Origin: Pararhizobium sp.
GTDB taxonomy: Bacteria > Pseudomonadota > Alphaproteobacteria > Rhizobiales > Rhizobiaceae
DNA length: 64,000 bases
NCBI GenBank assembly: GCA_030655075.1
Contig: JAURWE010000142.1
Location: 62,001 to 126,000 of the forward strand
Reading direction: 5' to 3'
Within the stretch, counting starts at the first letter, position 1. Each line of letters begins with the position of its first letter. Shown here one piece after another: positions 17,931 through 28,544 of this stretch. The notes beneath the pieces were generated by a model that had not been told where the DNA came from, did not search any database, and saw only the letters and a program-made list of their open reading frames with translations. Made by a program: the position numbers and the translations under genes.

Positions 17931-18785
17931 TCATGATTTTCCCCCGCCCTCGTCCTTTGGGCCCTTGTTCTTGGAGCCCTTGTCCTCGTGGACGATGGAT
18001 CGCGCCCGTTTGCCCTGAAAATACGATTGCACCCATGGATCGTCAAATGCCAGCATGTCTTGAATTGTTCCTTCAACCAGAACACGTTTTTGTCCAAGTA
18101 CGGCAATTCTGTCACAGACCGAAAACAGGCTGTCGAGATCGTGCGTCACCATATAGACGGTCAATCCCAGCGTATCGCGCAGCCGGGCGATCAGCTCGTC
18201 GAACTCGGCAGCGCCGATCGGGTCGAGACCGGAGGTCGGCTCGTCGAGAAAGACGAGGTCCGGATCGAGCGCCAGCGCCCGGGCGAGCGCCGCGCGCTTG
18301 ATCATGCCGCCGGAGAGTTCGGAGGGATATTTGTCGGCAGCCTCGGGCGCTAGACCCACCAGCTCGATCTTCAGCTTCGCCAGCTCGTCCATCATCGCCT
18401 GCGGCAGGTCCAGATACTCGCGCATCGGCACCTGGATGTTTTCCTTGACCGTCAGTGCCGAAAACAGCGCACCATGCTGAAAAAGCACGCCCAGACGCAT
18501 GTCCAGCTGCACGCGCTCTTCTTCGCTGACCGCATCATATTCGGCGCCGAGAATCTTGATCGAGCCGCCCCGGCGCGGCAGCAGCCGAAGCACCGTGCGC
18601 ATCAGCACGGACTTTCCTGTACCCGACGCGCCGACGAAGCCGAGAATCTCGCCGCGCCTGATGTCGAGGTTGAGCTTGTCGAGCACGATGTTCGAGCCGA
18701 ATCCGACCGTGAGGTCGGTGACCGACAGAATGATGTCGTCGCCATCCGTCGGCGCTGTTGCGGTCGTGTCTGCGGCCTGTTCCAT
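17931..18785 (-). CDS. mlaF: MlaF-type ABC transporter ATP-binding protein
   Basis: A 284-residue ATPase with Walker A GASGTGKS, Q-loop LFQHGALFS, signature LSGGMIKRAALARAL, Walker B DLVFLDEPTSGLDP and switch His in MVTHD. The GALFS/LTV and SGGMxKR forms are typical of the MlaF/Ttg2A branch. The ATG at 18785 has GGAG six bases upstream; an ATG at 18797 and a TTG at 18806 overlapping the mlaE stop are alternatives. A charged, Lys/Gly-rich C-terminal tail is extra. It should power the MlaE permease. Confidence 0.93.
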   Translation of the reverse strand: MEQAADTTATAPTDGDDIILSVTDLTVGFGSNIVLDKLNLDIRRGEILGFVGASGTGKSVLMRTVLRLLPRRGGSIKILGAEYDAVSEEERVQLDMRLGVLFQHGALFSALTVKENIQVPMREYLDLPQAMMDELAKLKIELVGLAPEAADKYPSELSGGMIKRAALARALALDPDLVFLDEPTSGLDPIGAAEFDELIARLRDTLGLTVYMVTHDLDSLFSVCDRIAVLGQKRVLVEGTIQDMLAFDDPWVQSYFQGKRARSIVHEDKGSKNKGPKDEGGGKS

Positions 18786-18802
18786 TGTGTGCTCCATGCC
18801 GC

Positions 18803-19987
18803 TCAAAACTCGATTGCCGCGTAGAACATGGCAAACAGGCCATCGACGAGGATGACGACGAAGATGGATTTGACCACCGAGGCCGTGACGCGGCGTCCGA
18901 GCGATTCGGCGCTGCCTCCGACCTTCAGGCCCTCGACGGCAGCCATGACGCCGATGATCAGCGCCATGAACGGCGCCTTGATCATCCCGGCCATGACCGT
19001 CGAAATATCCACCGCCTCCTGAAGCCGGGCAAGGAAGGTGGCAAAGGTGATGCCGGAATAGCTGTAGGCGACGGTCGCCGCCCCGCCCAGCGCGGCGAAA
19101 TTTGCGATGATCGTCAGAAGCGGCAGTGCGATCGTCAGCGCCACAAGCCGCGGAAACACCAGAACGCCAACCGGGCTCAGCCCCATGACTTTCAGCGCAT
19201 CGATTTCCTCGCGCATCTTCATCGAGCCGATTTCGGCCGTGATCGCGCTGCCCGAGCGGCCGGCGATCATGATGGCGGTCAGAAGCACGCCGATTTCGCG
19301 CAGCTGCAGGATCCCGACCAGATCGACGACGAACAGCTCGGCTCCGAAATAGCGCAGCTGGAAAGCACCCTGTTGCGCGATGATCGCGCCGATCAGGTAG
19401 GACATCAGAAGGATGATCGGCACCGCCTTGACGCCCATCTGGTCGATCTGGTTGACGATCGCCGCCGGAGACACACCGCTGCGGCGTCCAAGCTTCAGCT
19501 GCGCGCCGCGCACCGCCGAACCCAGGATGTACATGGCCTGAACCAGATCGCTCCAGATCTCGCTGACACGTGCACCGAGCGGTGCAAAGATCCGCTGGAA
19601 CAGCGTCGGCTTGCTGCCGGATTTGTCGGCAGGCTCGGGCAGGCTCTTCGGCAAGGCGTTGATCAGGTCGACATAGCGCTGGTTGCGGCCCTTGAATTCG
19701 ACGCCGCCATCGGACGCCTCAAGTCCCGTCAGGAACCGGCGCACGATCCAGGCACCGGCCGTATCGAGGCCGGTAATGCCGGAAATGTCGAGAACGGTCT
19801 CGCCCTGCTTCTGCCCCTTGGAAACCTCGGCCAGCTTCAGGCTCATGGCCTCGATCGTGCCATGGCGCCAGTCGCCGACAAGCCGCACCAGACGTCCAGC
19901 GGAACCGGATGGCGTTTCGACAAGGACATCTGCAGTGGGCGCGGTGGTTGGCGTCAAGTCGCTTGCATCTTTCTGTGCTTCGCACAA
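18803..19987 (-). CDS. mlaE: MlaE-type permease with N-terminal STAS domain
   Basis: A 394-residue protein: a STAS domain (about residues 20-125, DISGITGLDTAGAWIV) fused to an MlaE permease (about 150-394) with the EIGSMKMREEIDALKVMG signature and five or so membrane helices. In E. coli the STAS protein (MlaB) is separate; the fusion supplies the regulator of ATPase activity in the same chain. The frame opens with TTG and no ATG precedes the STAS domain, so the exact start is uncertain. First gene of the mla operon, divergent from the epimerase. Confidence 0.92.
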   Translation of the reverse strand: MCEAQKDASDLTPTTAPTADVLVETPSGSAGRLVRLVGDWRHGTIEAMSLKLAEVSKGQKQGETVLDISGITGLDTAGAWIVRRFLTGLEASDGGVEFKGRNQRYVDLINALPKSLPEPADKSGSKPTLFQRIFAPLGARVSEIWSDLVQAMYILGSAVRGAQLKLGRRSGVSPAAIVNQIDQMGVKAVPIILLMSYLIGAIIAQQGAFQLRYFGAELFVVDLVGILQLREIGVLLTAIMIAGRSGSAITAEIGSMKMREEIDALKVMGLSPVGVLVFPRLVALTIALPLLTIIANFAALGGAATVAYSYSGITFATFLARLQEAVDISTVMAGMIKAPFMALIIGVMAAVEGLKVGGSAESLGRRVTASVVKSIFVVILVDGLFAMFYAAIEF

Positions 19988-20095
19988 CAGTCGGGACTCA
20001 TACCGGCTGCACCAGCATATATCCCGCTAGATATAAAAGGGACAGCCCGTCAATCAAGCTCGACCCATGCAATCAGCATCCTGGAGACAAAAAGC

Positions 20096-21076
20096 GTGCG
20101 CAGCGTCACCGCCGTTACAGAAAGCTTCCCCATCGCAGGCGCCTTCACCATTTCAAGGGGCGCCAAAACCTCGGCAGATGTGGTCGTATGCACCATTTCA
20201 GACACGGGAATCACCGGACGCGGCGAATGCGTGCCCTACGGCCGTTACGGGGAGACGCTCGACAGCGTCCTGGCCGAAATCGCAGCGATGCAGACCGCGC
20301 TCGAAGGCGGCCTCACCCGGCAGGCTTTGCAGACCGCCATGCGGCCCGGTGCCGCCCGCAATGCCATCGACTGCGCGCTCTGGGACCTGGAGGCAAAGAC
20401 GTCGGGCATTCCGGCCTGGCAGGTAGCCGGGATCTCCGAGCCTCAGGCGCTGACCACGGCCTACACGATCTCGCTTGGCGAACCCGAGGTCATGGCGGCG
20501 CAGGCCGCAGCCTATGCCCATCGCAGCCTCTTGAAAGTGAAGGTCGGCACCGGCGATGATGAAAGCCGCATCCGCGCCGTTCGCGATGCCGCGCCGGATA
20601 GCGCCATCATTCTCGACGCCAACGAGGGCTGGAGCGGCGACAATCTCGATCGTCACTTTGCCATTTGTGCCGAACTCGGCATCCGCCTTATCGAGCAGCC
20701 CCTGCCGGCCGGAAAGGACACGGCGTTGGCCGGACGGTCGAGACCCGTTCCGGTCTGCGCCGACGAGAGCGTGCACAAGACGGCCGATCTCGCCGCGTTG
20801 ACCGATCGCTACGACGCCATCAACATCAAGCTCGACAAGGCCGGCGGCCTGACAGAAGCGCTGGTCATGCGCGACCGTGCTCGGGAACTCGGACTGAAAA
20901 TCATGGTCGGCTGCATGGTCGGCACGTCGCTTGGCATGGCACCCGCCATTCTGGCCGCTCAGGGTGCCGATTTCGTCGATCTCGATGGTCCTCTGCTTCT
21001 GGCGAGAGACCGGGAGCCCGGCCTCGTCTACGAGGCCTCGTTGGTGTTTCCGCCCAAAACCTCGCTTTGGGGCTGA
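20096..21076 (+). CDS. Dipeptide epimerase (L-Ala-D/L-Glu epimerase, DgcA-type enolase superfamily)
   Basis: A 326-residue muconate-lactonizing-subgroup enolase. It shows the KVKVG motif with the catalytic Lys pair, metal-ligand strands DANEGW, EQPLP and CADES, the second catalytic Lys in NIKLDKAGG, and the specificity loop MVGCMVG. These match L-Ala-D/L-Glu epimerases, which help recycle murein peptides; some relatives (DgcA) racemise N-acetyl-Glu. The GTG start at 20096 has GGAG at the right distance, whereas a very long upstream extension runs antisense to mlaE and is spurious. Its 3' end overlaps the convergent MFS gene by 49 bases. Confidence 0.88.
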   Translation: MRSVTAVTESFPIAGAFTISRGAKTSADVVVCTISDTGITGRGECVPYGRYGETLDSVLAEIAAMQTALEGGLTRQALQTAMRPGAARNAIDCALWDLEAKTSGIPAWQVAGISEPQALTTAYTISLGEPEVMAAQAAAYAHRSLLKVKVGTGDDESRIRAVRDAAPDSAIILDANEGWSGDNLDRHFAICAELGIRLIEQPLPAGKDTALAGRSRPVPVCADESVHKTADLAALTDRYDAINIKLDKAGGLTEALVMRDRARELGLKIMVGCMVGTSLGMAPAILAAQGADFVDLDGPLLLARDREPGLVYEASLVFPPKTSLWG

Positions 21077-22248
21077 AGCACCCGCCCGGCAACAACAAGC
21101 AGCAGACCAATCAGCGCGAAGACCGACATCAGATAGAAGCCGTGCACGCCGTAGCGATTGAAGACGTAGCCTGACAGCAGCGTGAAGATCGCCGTGAAGA
21201 TGCCGATGTAGAAGAAATAGATCCCCTGCGCGGCCCCTTCCTGGCTTTCCGAGATGCGCTCCACCAGCTTGCCCTGAATGCCGATATGGATCATCGCATA
21301 GGTGAAGGCGTGCAGGCATTGCAGCAGGAAATAGCCGGTGAACCCCAGATCCATGGGAAAGATGATCCAGCGCACGACGGCTACGGCACAGCCGAACGTG
21401 ATCATCGACCAGAGATTGATGTGGCGGCGCAGCCAGCGTGCCGATATGAAAAACAGCACTTCGGCAAACACGCCGGCGCTCCACAGCACGCCGATCATCA
21501 CGCCCGAGTATCCAAGGTTCTGCCAGTACAGCGCCGAAAAAGCGAACAGCATGGCATGGCTTCCATGCACCATGCAGGTGCCGATCAGCATCAGTTGCAG
21601 GTCGAGCTTGCGCAGCGAACTTGGCGGCGGCGAAGCCAGTGTCGATAGGGCCGACGGCCGCCGGGGCCTGCCGATCCTCGGCGCCACGAGCGCAACGGCA
21701 AGCATCAGAACGAAACCGGCCACCATGGCCGGGCGCACCATGACACTGCCGAAAACGCCGATCAGGTAGCCGCCGATCATCGTCGAGACGATGAAGGCGA
21801 GCGAGCCCCAGAGCCGCATATGGCCGTAATCGAAGCTCCAGCGCCGCACGCCCGACAGCGCGATCGCCTCGGCAATCGGCACGAAGGGACCGTAGACGGC
21901 GGCCTGCAGCGTATAGATGATCAGCACCGGCCAGAAGCTGGTCGAGACGAACAGCGCCAGCGCCGTCAACAGCGACAGGAAGGCCGACCAGATCAGCACG
22001 ACCACCCGTTCGCCCAGCCGGTCGGCAATGATGCCGGCAATCGGCGCCGTGATGACGCGAACGAACATCGGCAGGGACAGAACGATGCCGATTTCGAAAT
22101 CGTTCATCGACAGGGTGCTGAGCCAGACCGGGAAGAATGGCAGGGCAATGCCGTTCACCATCATCGGCGCGCAAAAAAGAATGGCAATGCGTTCGGCAAA
22201 AAGCCGCGGTGCAACGTCCGGCACCGGTATCGACTGGGAGGGAATCAT
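21028..22248 (-). CDS. MFS transporter (MFS_1-like, HcaT/PPP family type)
   Basis: A 406-residue protein with about twelve membrane helices, the inter-helix motif GIIADRLGERV, and an N-terminal CAPMMVNGIALPFFPVWL helix typical of the HcaT-like MFS group. Substrates of this group are poorly known. It is convergent with the epimerase gene and overlaps its last 16 codons; the shared location hints at a peptide or amino acid substrate but does not prove it. Confidence 0.85.
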   Translation of the reverse strand: MIPSQSIPVPDVAPRLFAERIAILFCAPMMVNGIALPFFPVWLSTLSMNDFEIGIVLSLPMFVRVITAPIAGIIADRLGERVVVLIWSAFLSLLTALALFVSTSFWPVLIIYTLQAAVYGPFVPIAEAIALSGVRRWSFDYGHMRLWGSLAFIVSTMIGGYLIGVFGSVMVRPAMVAGFVLMLAVALVAPRIGRPRRPSALSTLASPPPSSLRKLDLQLMLIGTCMVHGSHAMLFAFSALYWQNLGYSGVMIGVLWSAGVFAEVLFFISARWLRRHINLWSMITFGCAVAVVRWIIFPMDLGFTGYFLLQCLHAFTYAMIHIGIQGKLVERISESQEGAAQGIYFFYIGIFTAIFTLLSGYVFNRYGVHGFYLMSVFALIGLLLVVAGRVLQPQSEVLGGNTNEAS

Positions 22249-22320
22249 TAAAACAAGCCTGAAAAGGGACCTGGCTTACGTACCACAGGCTGCTCAATCA
22301 GGCATAGCAATGAATTGCTG

Positions 22321-23136
22321 TTAGGCAGCTTTCGGGGCGAGCAGCTCCTGCATCTCGAAACCGCTGGCATCGGTCTGCGGTTCGCTGACCTTCTGCCAGT
22401 TGATCAGCTCCATCGTGCCATCGTGGTGCTCGGCAATCGCCGTGCAGCTTTCCACCCAGTCGCCGGTGTTGATGTAGCGGATACCGTCGATATCCTCGAT
22501 GACAGCATGGTGGATATGGCCGCAGATGACGCCATCGGCGTTCGAGCGGCGCGCCTCTTCAGCCACCACCCGCTGAAACTCGCCGATGAAATTGACCGCG
22601 TGTTTGACCTGCAGCTTGGCCCAGGCCGAAAACGACCAGTAGGAAAACCCGAGCCGGCGGCGCACGGCGGCCAGGCCGATGTTGACGACGATGGCGGCGT
22701 CGTAGGCCCAGTCGCCGAGATAGGCGAGCAGGCGGGCATTGCGCACCACCACATCGAACTCGTCGCCGTGCAACACCAGATAGGTCCGCCCGTCGGCGCC
22801 CTCGTGCATGTGCCGCAGCGCCACCTCGATACCGCCGAAATGCATGCCCGGAAACTCGCGCAGGAATTCGTCGTGATTGCCGGGAATGTAGATGATGCGG
22901 GTGCCCTTGCGCGCCTTGCGCAGCAGCTTCTGGATGACGTCGTTGCAATCCTGCGGCCAGTACCAGCTGCGCTTCAGCCGCCAGCCATCGACGATGTCGC
23001 CGACCAGAATGATAGTCTCGGCCTCGTGATGGCGCAGGAAGTCGAGAAGGAAATCCGCCTTCGCCGCCTTCGATCCGAGGTGCACGTCGGAAATGAACAG
23101 TGTTCTGAAACGCTTTGCGTCCGCTTGCTCGTTCAT
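22321..23136 (-). CDS. LpxH-like metallophosphoesterase (UDP-2,3-diacylglucosamine diphosphatase family)
   Basis: A 271-residue calcineurin-like phosphoesterase with all metal motifs: DVHLG, GDIVDGW, GNHDEFL, HGDEFD and CGHIHHA. The RLKRSWYWPQ and YLVLHGDEFD segments fit the LpxH-like branch annotated as UDP-2,3-diacylglucosamine diphosphatase, a lipid A step; rhizobia commonly also carry LpxI, so the in vivo role is not certain. The ATG at 23136 has AAGGA eight bases upstream; an earlier ATG abuts it. Confidence 0.82.
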   Translation of the reverse strand: MNEQADAKRFRTLFISDVHLGSKAAKADFLLDFLRHHEAETIILVGDIVDGWRLKRSWYWPQDCNDVIQKLLRKARKGTRIIYIPGNHDEFLREFPGMHFGGIEVALRHMHEGADGRTYLVLHGDEFDVVVRNARLLAYLGDWAYDAAIVVNIGLAAVRRRLGFSYWSFSAWAKLQVKHAVNFIGEFQRVVAEEARRSNADGVICGHIHHAVIEDIDGIRYINTGDWVESCTAIAEHHDGTMELINWQKVSEPQTDASGFEMQELLAPKAA

Positions 23137-23322
23137 CGCAATCATCCTTGCCTGATGGAAAGGGCCGAAGTCCTTTGTTCCCCTTTTGAAAACCAGACTC
23201 TTGTTTCAGCCTGATGACACCTTCTGTTGAGCAGTATGGAAGAGCGGATGAAACCTGTACGCAGCGGCCTTTTCGTGCCAGAAGGACGCAAAAGACAGTG
23301 GCTTCAAGAGGATGGAAAAACG

Positions 23323-25635
<2,313 letters not shown>

Positions 25636-25803
25636 GTCGAGCCGGGACCTGCTGAACGCGGGCGGTCAAGTGGGGTTTCCCGAACATCGAAATACAATCA
25701 TAAAGTGTATTAGCGTGAAATTATGGTTGAAATCTAGAATTGTTCTGGACAAAAAATAAAACCTTCAGCATCCTATGCCCGTAAAGATTTAGGGTAATTT
25801 TCG

Positions 25804-26541
25804 ATGGGCGGCCAACAGGCTTTTTTTGACCTGATGGACATCATGGAAAGCGAAAAAGTCGTTGAACCAAAACGGTTTTTCGAGTTGATGCGTTCGTTTC
25901 CCGGTGTCGCAAATATTATTTATATCGACGCAATAATTCTGCCGACTGCAATGCACATATACAGGTTGCACCACACATTTGGCGGCGACCTTGAACAGAT
26001 GTACCGGCGTAAGCTGTTTCACCGCATCGACCCGGTTCTTAAGCTTGCTCTAGGCGGCATCCGGCCGATCGAATGGTCCGTTGCCCGCAAACGCCATCCC
26101 GAAAGTGAGCCGCTTTTCGACGCGCTCAAAATGCGCGGCATCCCGGTCGAAGGCATCGCCTTTCCCCTTGTCGGCCGCGGTCGCCGTTCCGCCATGCTGT
26201 CGGTCAATCTCGATGTCACCCATGAACGCTGGCCTTCCTACCGGCGTGATCACCTGCGCGACTTTCAGCATCTGGCCTCGCTGTTTCACGCCGCCCAGGT
26301 CGAATCCGATGTCAACGAACTCGCCGCCGACACACTCATTGTCAATCTGTCCTACCGCGAGATCCAGGTTCTCGCCTGGGCGGCGGCTGGAAAAAGCTAT
26401 TGGGAAACCGCCAGGATTCTCGGTATTTCAGAGCGGACCGTGCGCTATTTCATGACCAATGCCAGGGCAAAACTCGATGTCGTCTCCACCACCCAGGCCG
26501 TCGCTCAGGCCCTTCGGCGGAACCTGATCCCCTACTTCTGA
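25804..26541 (+). CDS. sinR: LuxR-family AHL-responsive regulator (SinR-like)
   Basis: A 245-residue regulator: autoinducer-binding domain (about 20-165) and LuxR helix-turn-helix (about 178-240, LSYREIQVLAWAAAGKS, ISERTVRYF). In the ligand pocket Tyr (TraR Y61), Asp-Pro (D70-P71) and Trp (W85, in EWSVA) are kept, but the position of TraR W57 is Leu. It lies directly upstream of the LuxI-type gene and downstream of dme, the order I recall for sinR-sinI in S. meliloti. The leader and first 80 codons are visibly more AT-rich than the surroundings. AGGG about nine bases before the ATG may serve the ribosome. Confidence 0.88.
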   Translation: MGGQQAFFDLMDIMESEKVVEPKRFFELMRSFPGVANIIYIDAIILPTAMHIYRLHHTFGGDLEQMYRRKLFHRIDPVLKLALGGIRPIEWSVARKRHPESEPLFDALKMRGIPVEGIAFPLVGRGRRSAMLSVNLDVTHERWPSYRRDHLRDFQHLASLFHAAQVESDVNELAADTLIVNLSYREIQVLAWAAAGKSYWETARILGISERTVRYFMTNARAKLDVVSTTQAVAQALRRNLIPYF

Positions 26542-26622
26542 GGCGGCTCTGCACTCAAGCACAAAACGTGTAATCACACCCCTGTCACTACCGTCAGTTT
26601 CATCAAGCCGCCAAGACTGAAA

Positions 26623-26653
26623 TTTTTCTCCTGCAATCTGCACAGGAGAAAAA
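26623..26653 (+). promoter_or_regulatory. Perfect hairpin masking the ribosome-binding site of the AHL synthase
   Basis: TTTTTCTCCTG (26623-26633) pairs with CAGGAGAAAAA (26643-26653), an 11-bp stem with a 9-base loop. The right arm contains the only Shine-Dalgarno sequence (AGGAG, 26644-26648) and ends two bases before the ATG at 26656. No T-run follows, so it is not a terminator. In mRNA it should repress translation until opened by an RNA, protein or RNase; as DNA it could also be an operator. Confidence 0.7.
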
Positions 26654-26655
26654 CA

Positions 26656-27303
26656 ATGATCAGGATACTGAACGCCACCACCTGCAAGCGGCACCCCCAC
26701 GACATGGACCAGATGTTTCGCCTGAGGAAACGCGTCTTTCACGACCTTCTCAAATGGGATGTCTCGGTGCGGGACGACTGGGAAATCGACCATTTTGACA
26801 ATGCCAACCCGCTCTATGTCCTGTCTTACTCGGACGAGACCGGGCGCCTGCGCGGCTCCCTGCGGCTGCTGCCGACCCTAGGGCCGAACATGCTCGATGA
26901 CACGTTTCCGGTACTTCTCGATGGAAATCCGGAGATCCGCAGTGCGGCCATCTGGGAATCGAGCCGGTTCTGCATCGATCCCGATATCTCGCAGGATCGT
27001 GCCTCCAATCAGGTAACGCTGGCCGCCGCCGAACTGATGTGCGGCGTCGGAGAACTGGGGCTTGCCTCCGGCCTCTCCCACATCGTCACAGTCACAGACG
27101 TTTTCCTGGAGCGCATGTTCCGCCGCATGGGATGCCCGGGCGAGCGCATCGGCGACCCGCACCGCATCGGCTCTGTCCACGCCGTTGCCATCGCCTGGGC
27201 AATCACACCCTATATGCTGGAAACGATGAAGGCCGTTGCCGCCATCGCCGGCCGGGTTCTCGAAACACCGATGTCGCTGGAAACCGCCCGCGCCGCTGCC
27301 TGA
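26656..27303 (+). CDS. sinI: LuxI-family acyl-homoserine-lactone synthase (SinI-like)
   Basis: A 215-residue autoinducer synthase that makes AHL from S-adenosylmethionine and acyl-ACP. Conserved residues are present in order: RLRKRVFHDLLKWDV (Arg, Phe, Trp), DDWEIDHFD (Asp, Asp), RGSLRLLPT (Arg), WESSRFCI (Glu, Ser, Arg). The FxxxLKWDV form and length are close to SinI-type long-chain synthases. It follows the regulator by 114 bases and starts two bases after the ribosome-site hairpin. A GC-rich hairpin follows its stop. Confidence 0.92.
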   Translation: MIRILNATTCKRHPHDMDQMFRLRKRVFHDLLKWDVSVRDDWEIDHFDNANPLYVLSYSDETGRLRGSLRLLPTLGPNMLDDTFPVLLDGNPEIRSAAIWESSRFCIDPDISQDRASNQVTLAAAELMCGVGELGLASGLSHIVTVTDVFLERMFRRMGCPGERIGDPHRIGSVHAVAIAWAITPYMLETMKAVAAIAGRVLETPMSLETARAAA

Positions 27304-27312
27304 ACCAGCCCC

Positions 27313-27340
27313 ACGAGCCCGCCCTATCCTGCGGGCTCGT
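27313..27340 (+). terminator. Hairpin after the AHL synthase gene
   Basis: ACGAGCCCGC (27313-27322) and GCGGGCTCGT (27331-27340) form a perfect 10-bp stem around eight bases, ten bases after the stop codon. The following T-run is very short, so termination may be partial or protein-dependent. Confidence 0.5.
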
Positions 27341-27403
27341 TAACGGTACGGCACGGCAGCGATTGCGCCGGCGCAAAGACGCAGCTATCCTTGCCCTCTA
27401 GCC

Positions 27404-28543
27404 ATGTTCGATGAAACCGGCTGCAGACCAGCCCCCGCACCGCAAAGTGGCCCCGACGTGATCCGTTCGAACCGTCTCAGTGCCTGTCTTCTGATTGTCC
27501 TTTCCATCGCCCTGCCAGGCGTTGCGAAAGCATCGGACCTTTGCGAGAAGCTGAATGCCCGTCTGGCAGACCTGCCCGGCATCACCGCGCGCGCGGACAA
27601 CACCCGCGTCTATTCCAATGCCATTTCCCGCCAGACGATCGAACTCAGAAAAACCCGGTCGCAGCTGCGCCAGCTCGGCTGCAGCTCGGGCAGCGTCATC
27701 GTCTATGGCAATGCCAATGACGATGAATGCGACATGCTGGCCGATACGATCGATCGCATGCAGGACAATCTGCAGGATCTCGACGAAAAACGGCAGGACG
27801 CCGCCAGTGCGCGCGGCGACAGTGTCATCCGCAACCGCATCGCAGCAGCTCTGGAGGCCAACGGTTGCAATGACGATGGCCGGGAAGTGCTTGAGGCAGC
27901 CGTCGGCGAGGAGAAAATCCACCGCAACATCCTGAAGGATCTGCCGCCTGCCAGCGAAAGCCTGCCGATGTTGGATGACGACAGCATGGGCGTGACCGGC
28001 TTCGAACTCGACGGCGCACCCGTGGGAGGCGGGCTGCGGACGCTCTGCGTGCGCACCTGCGACGGCTCGTTCTTCCCGATCTCGTCCGATGCTTCGCCGC
28101 GCGACTTCGAGCGCGACGCCCAGCTCTGCTCGATGCAGTGCCCGGGCGCCGAAACGGAGCTCTACTATCATTCGCTGCAGACGCAGGAAGCCGATCAGAT
28201 GATATCGGCACGGACCGGCGAGCCCTACTCCGCCATGCCAACCGCCTTTGCCTACCGCACCCGCAATCTCGACGCGTCGCAGCCCAATGCCTGCAGCTGC
28301 CGCGCTGCAACGCTGACGGAAAAGCCGGTTGAGACCAACCAGTCCAAGGCCGTTCAGACGGAGTTCCCGTCGATCACCGATCTGCGCACCGAAACCAAGC
28401 CTGCTGAAAAAACGGAACCGAAAATCATCGAGGACCGGCCCTACGATCCGAAAGCTAAGGTCCGGATCGTCGGGCCAACCTATCTGCCGCAGGAAGAGAC
28501 CTCGATCGACCTGCGCCATCCGGCCGAAGCGGCAACCCAATAA
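27404..28543 (+). CDS. DUF2865 domain secreted protein
   Basis: A 379-residue protein with a signal peptide (hydrophobic core around residues 26-43, cleavage near KASD). The central LCVRTCDGSFFPIS and CPGAETELYYH segments are the hallmark of DUF2865, a rhizobial family of unknown function; paired Cys (VRTC, CSMQC, CSCRA) suggest disulfides in the periplasm. The N-terminal mature part (40-150) is helical and charged. A GTG at 27459 would give a more usual signal-peptide length, so the start is uncertain. The stop is two bases from the stop of the convergent bluB. Confidence 0.82.
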   Translation: MFDETGCRPAPAPQSGPDVIRSNRLSACLLIVLSIALPGVAKASDLCEKLNARLADLPGITARADNTRVYSNAISRQTIELRKTRSQLRQLGCSSGSVIVYGNANDDECDMLADTIDRMQDNLQDLDEKRQDAASARGDSVIRNRIAAALEANGCNDDGREVLEAAVGEEKIHRNILKDLPPASESLPMLDDDSMGVTGFELDGAPVGGGLRTLCVRTCDGSFFPISSDASPRDFERDAQLCSMQCPGAETELYYHSLQTQEADQMISARTGEPYSAMPTAFAYRTRNLDASQPNACSCRAATLTEKPVETNQSKAVQTEFPSITDLRTETKPAEKTEPKIIEDRPYDPKAKVRIVGPTYLPQEETSIDLRHPAEAATQ

Positions 28544-28544
28544 T

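Noticed and set aside
18758..20095. A 5' extension of the epimerase frame antisense to mlaE
   Set aside because: It runs through the whole mlaE gene on the other strand and encodes no recognisable domain; the epimerase fold begins at the GTG at 20096.
26551..26620. A lux-box operator between the LuxR and LuxI genes
   Set aside because: Only short, weak symmetry (CAC-N5-GTG near 26560) is visible; not enough to call a binding site by eye.
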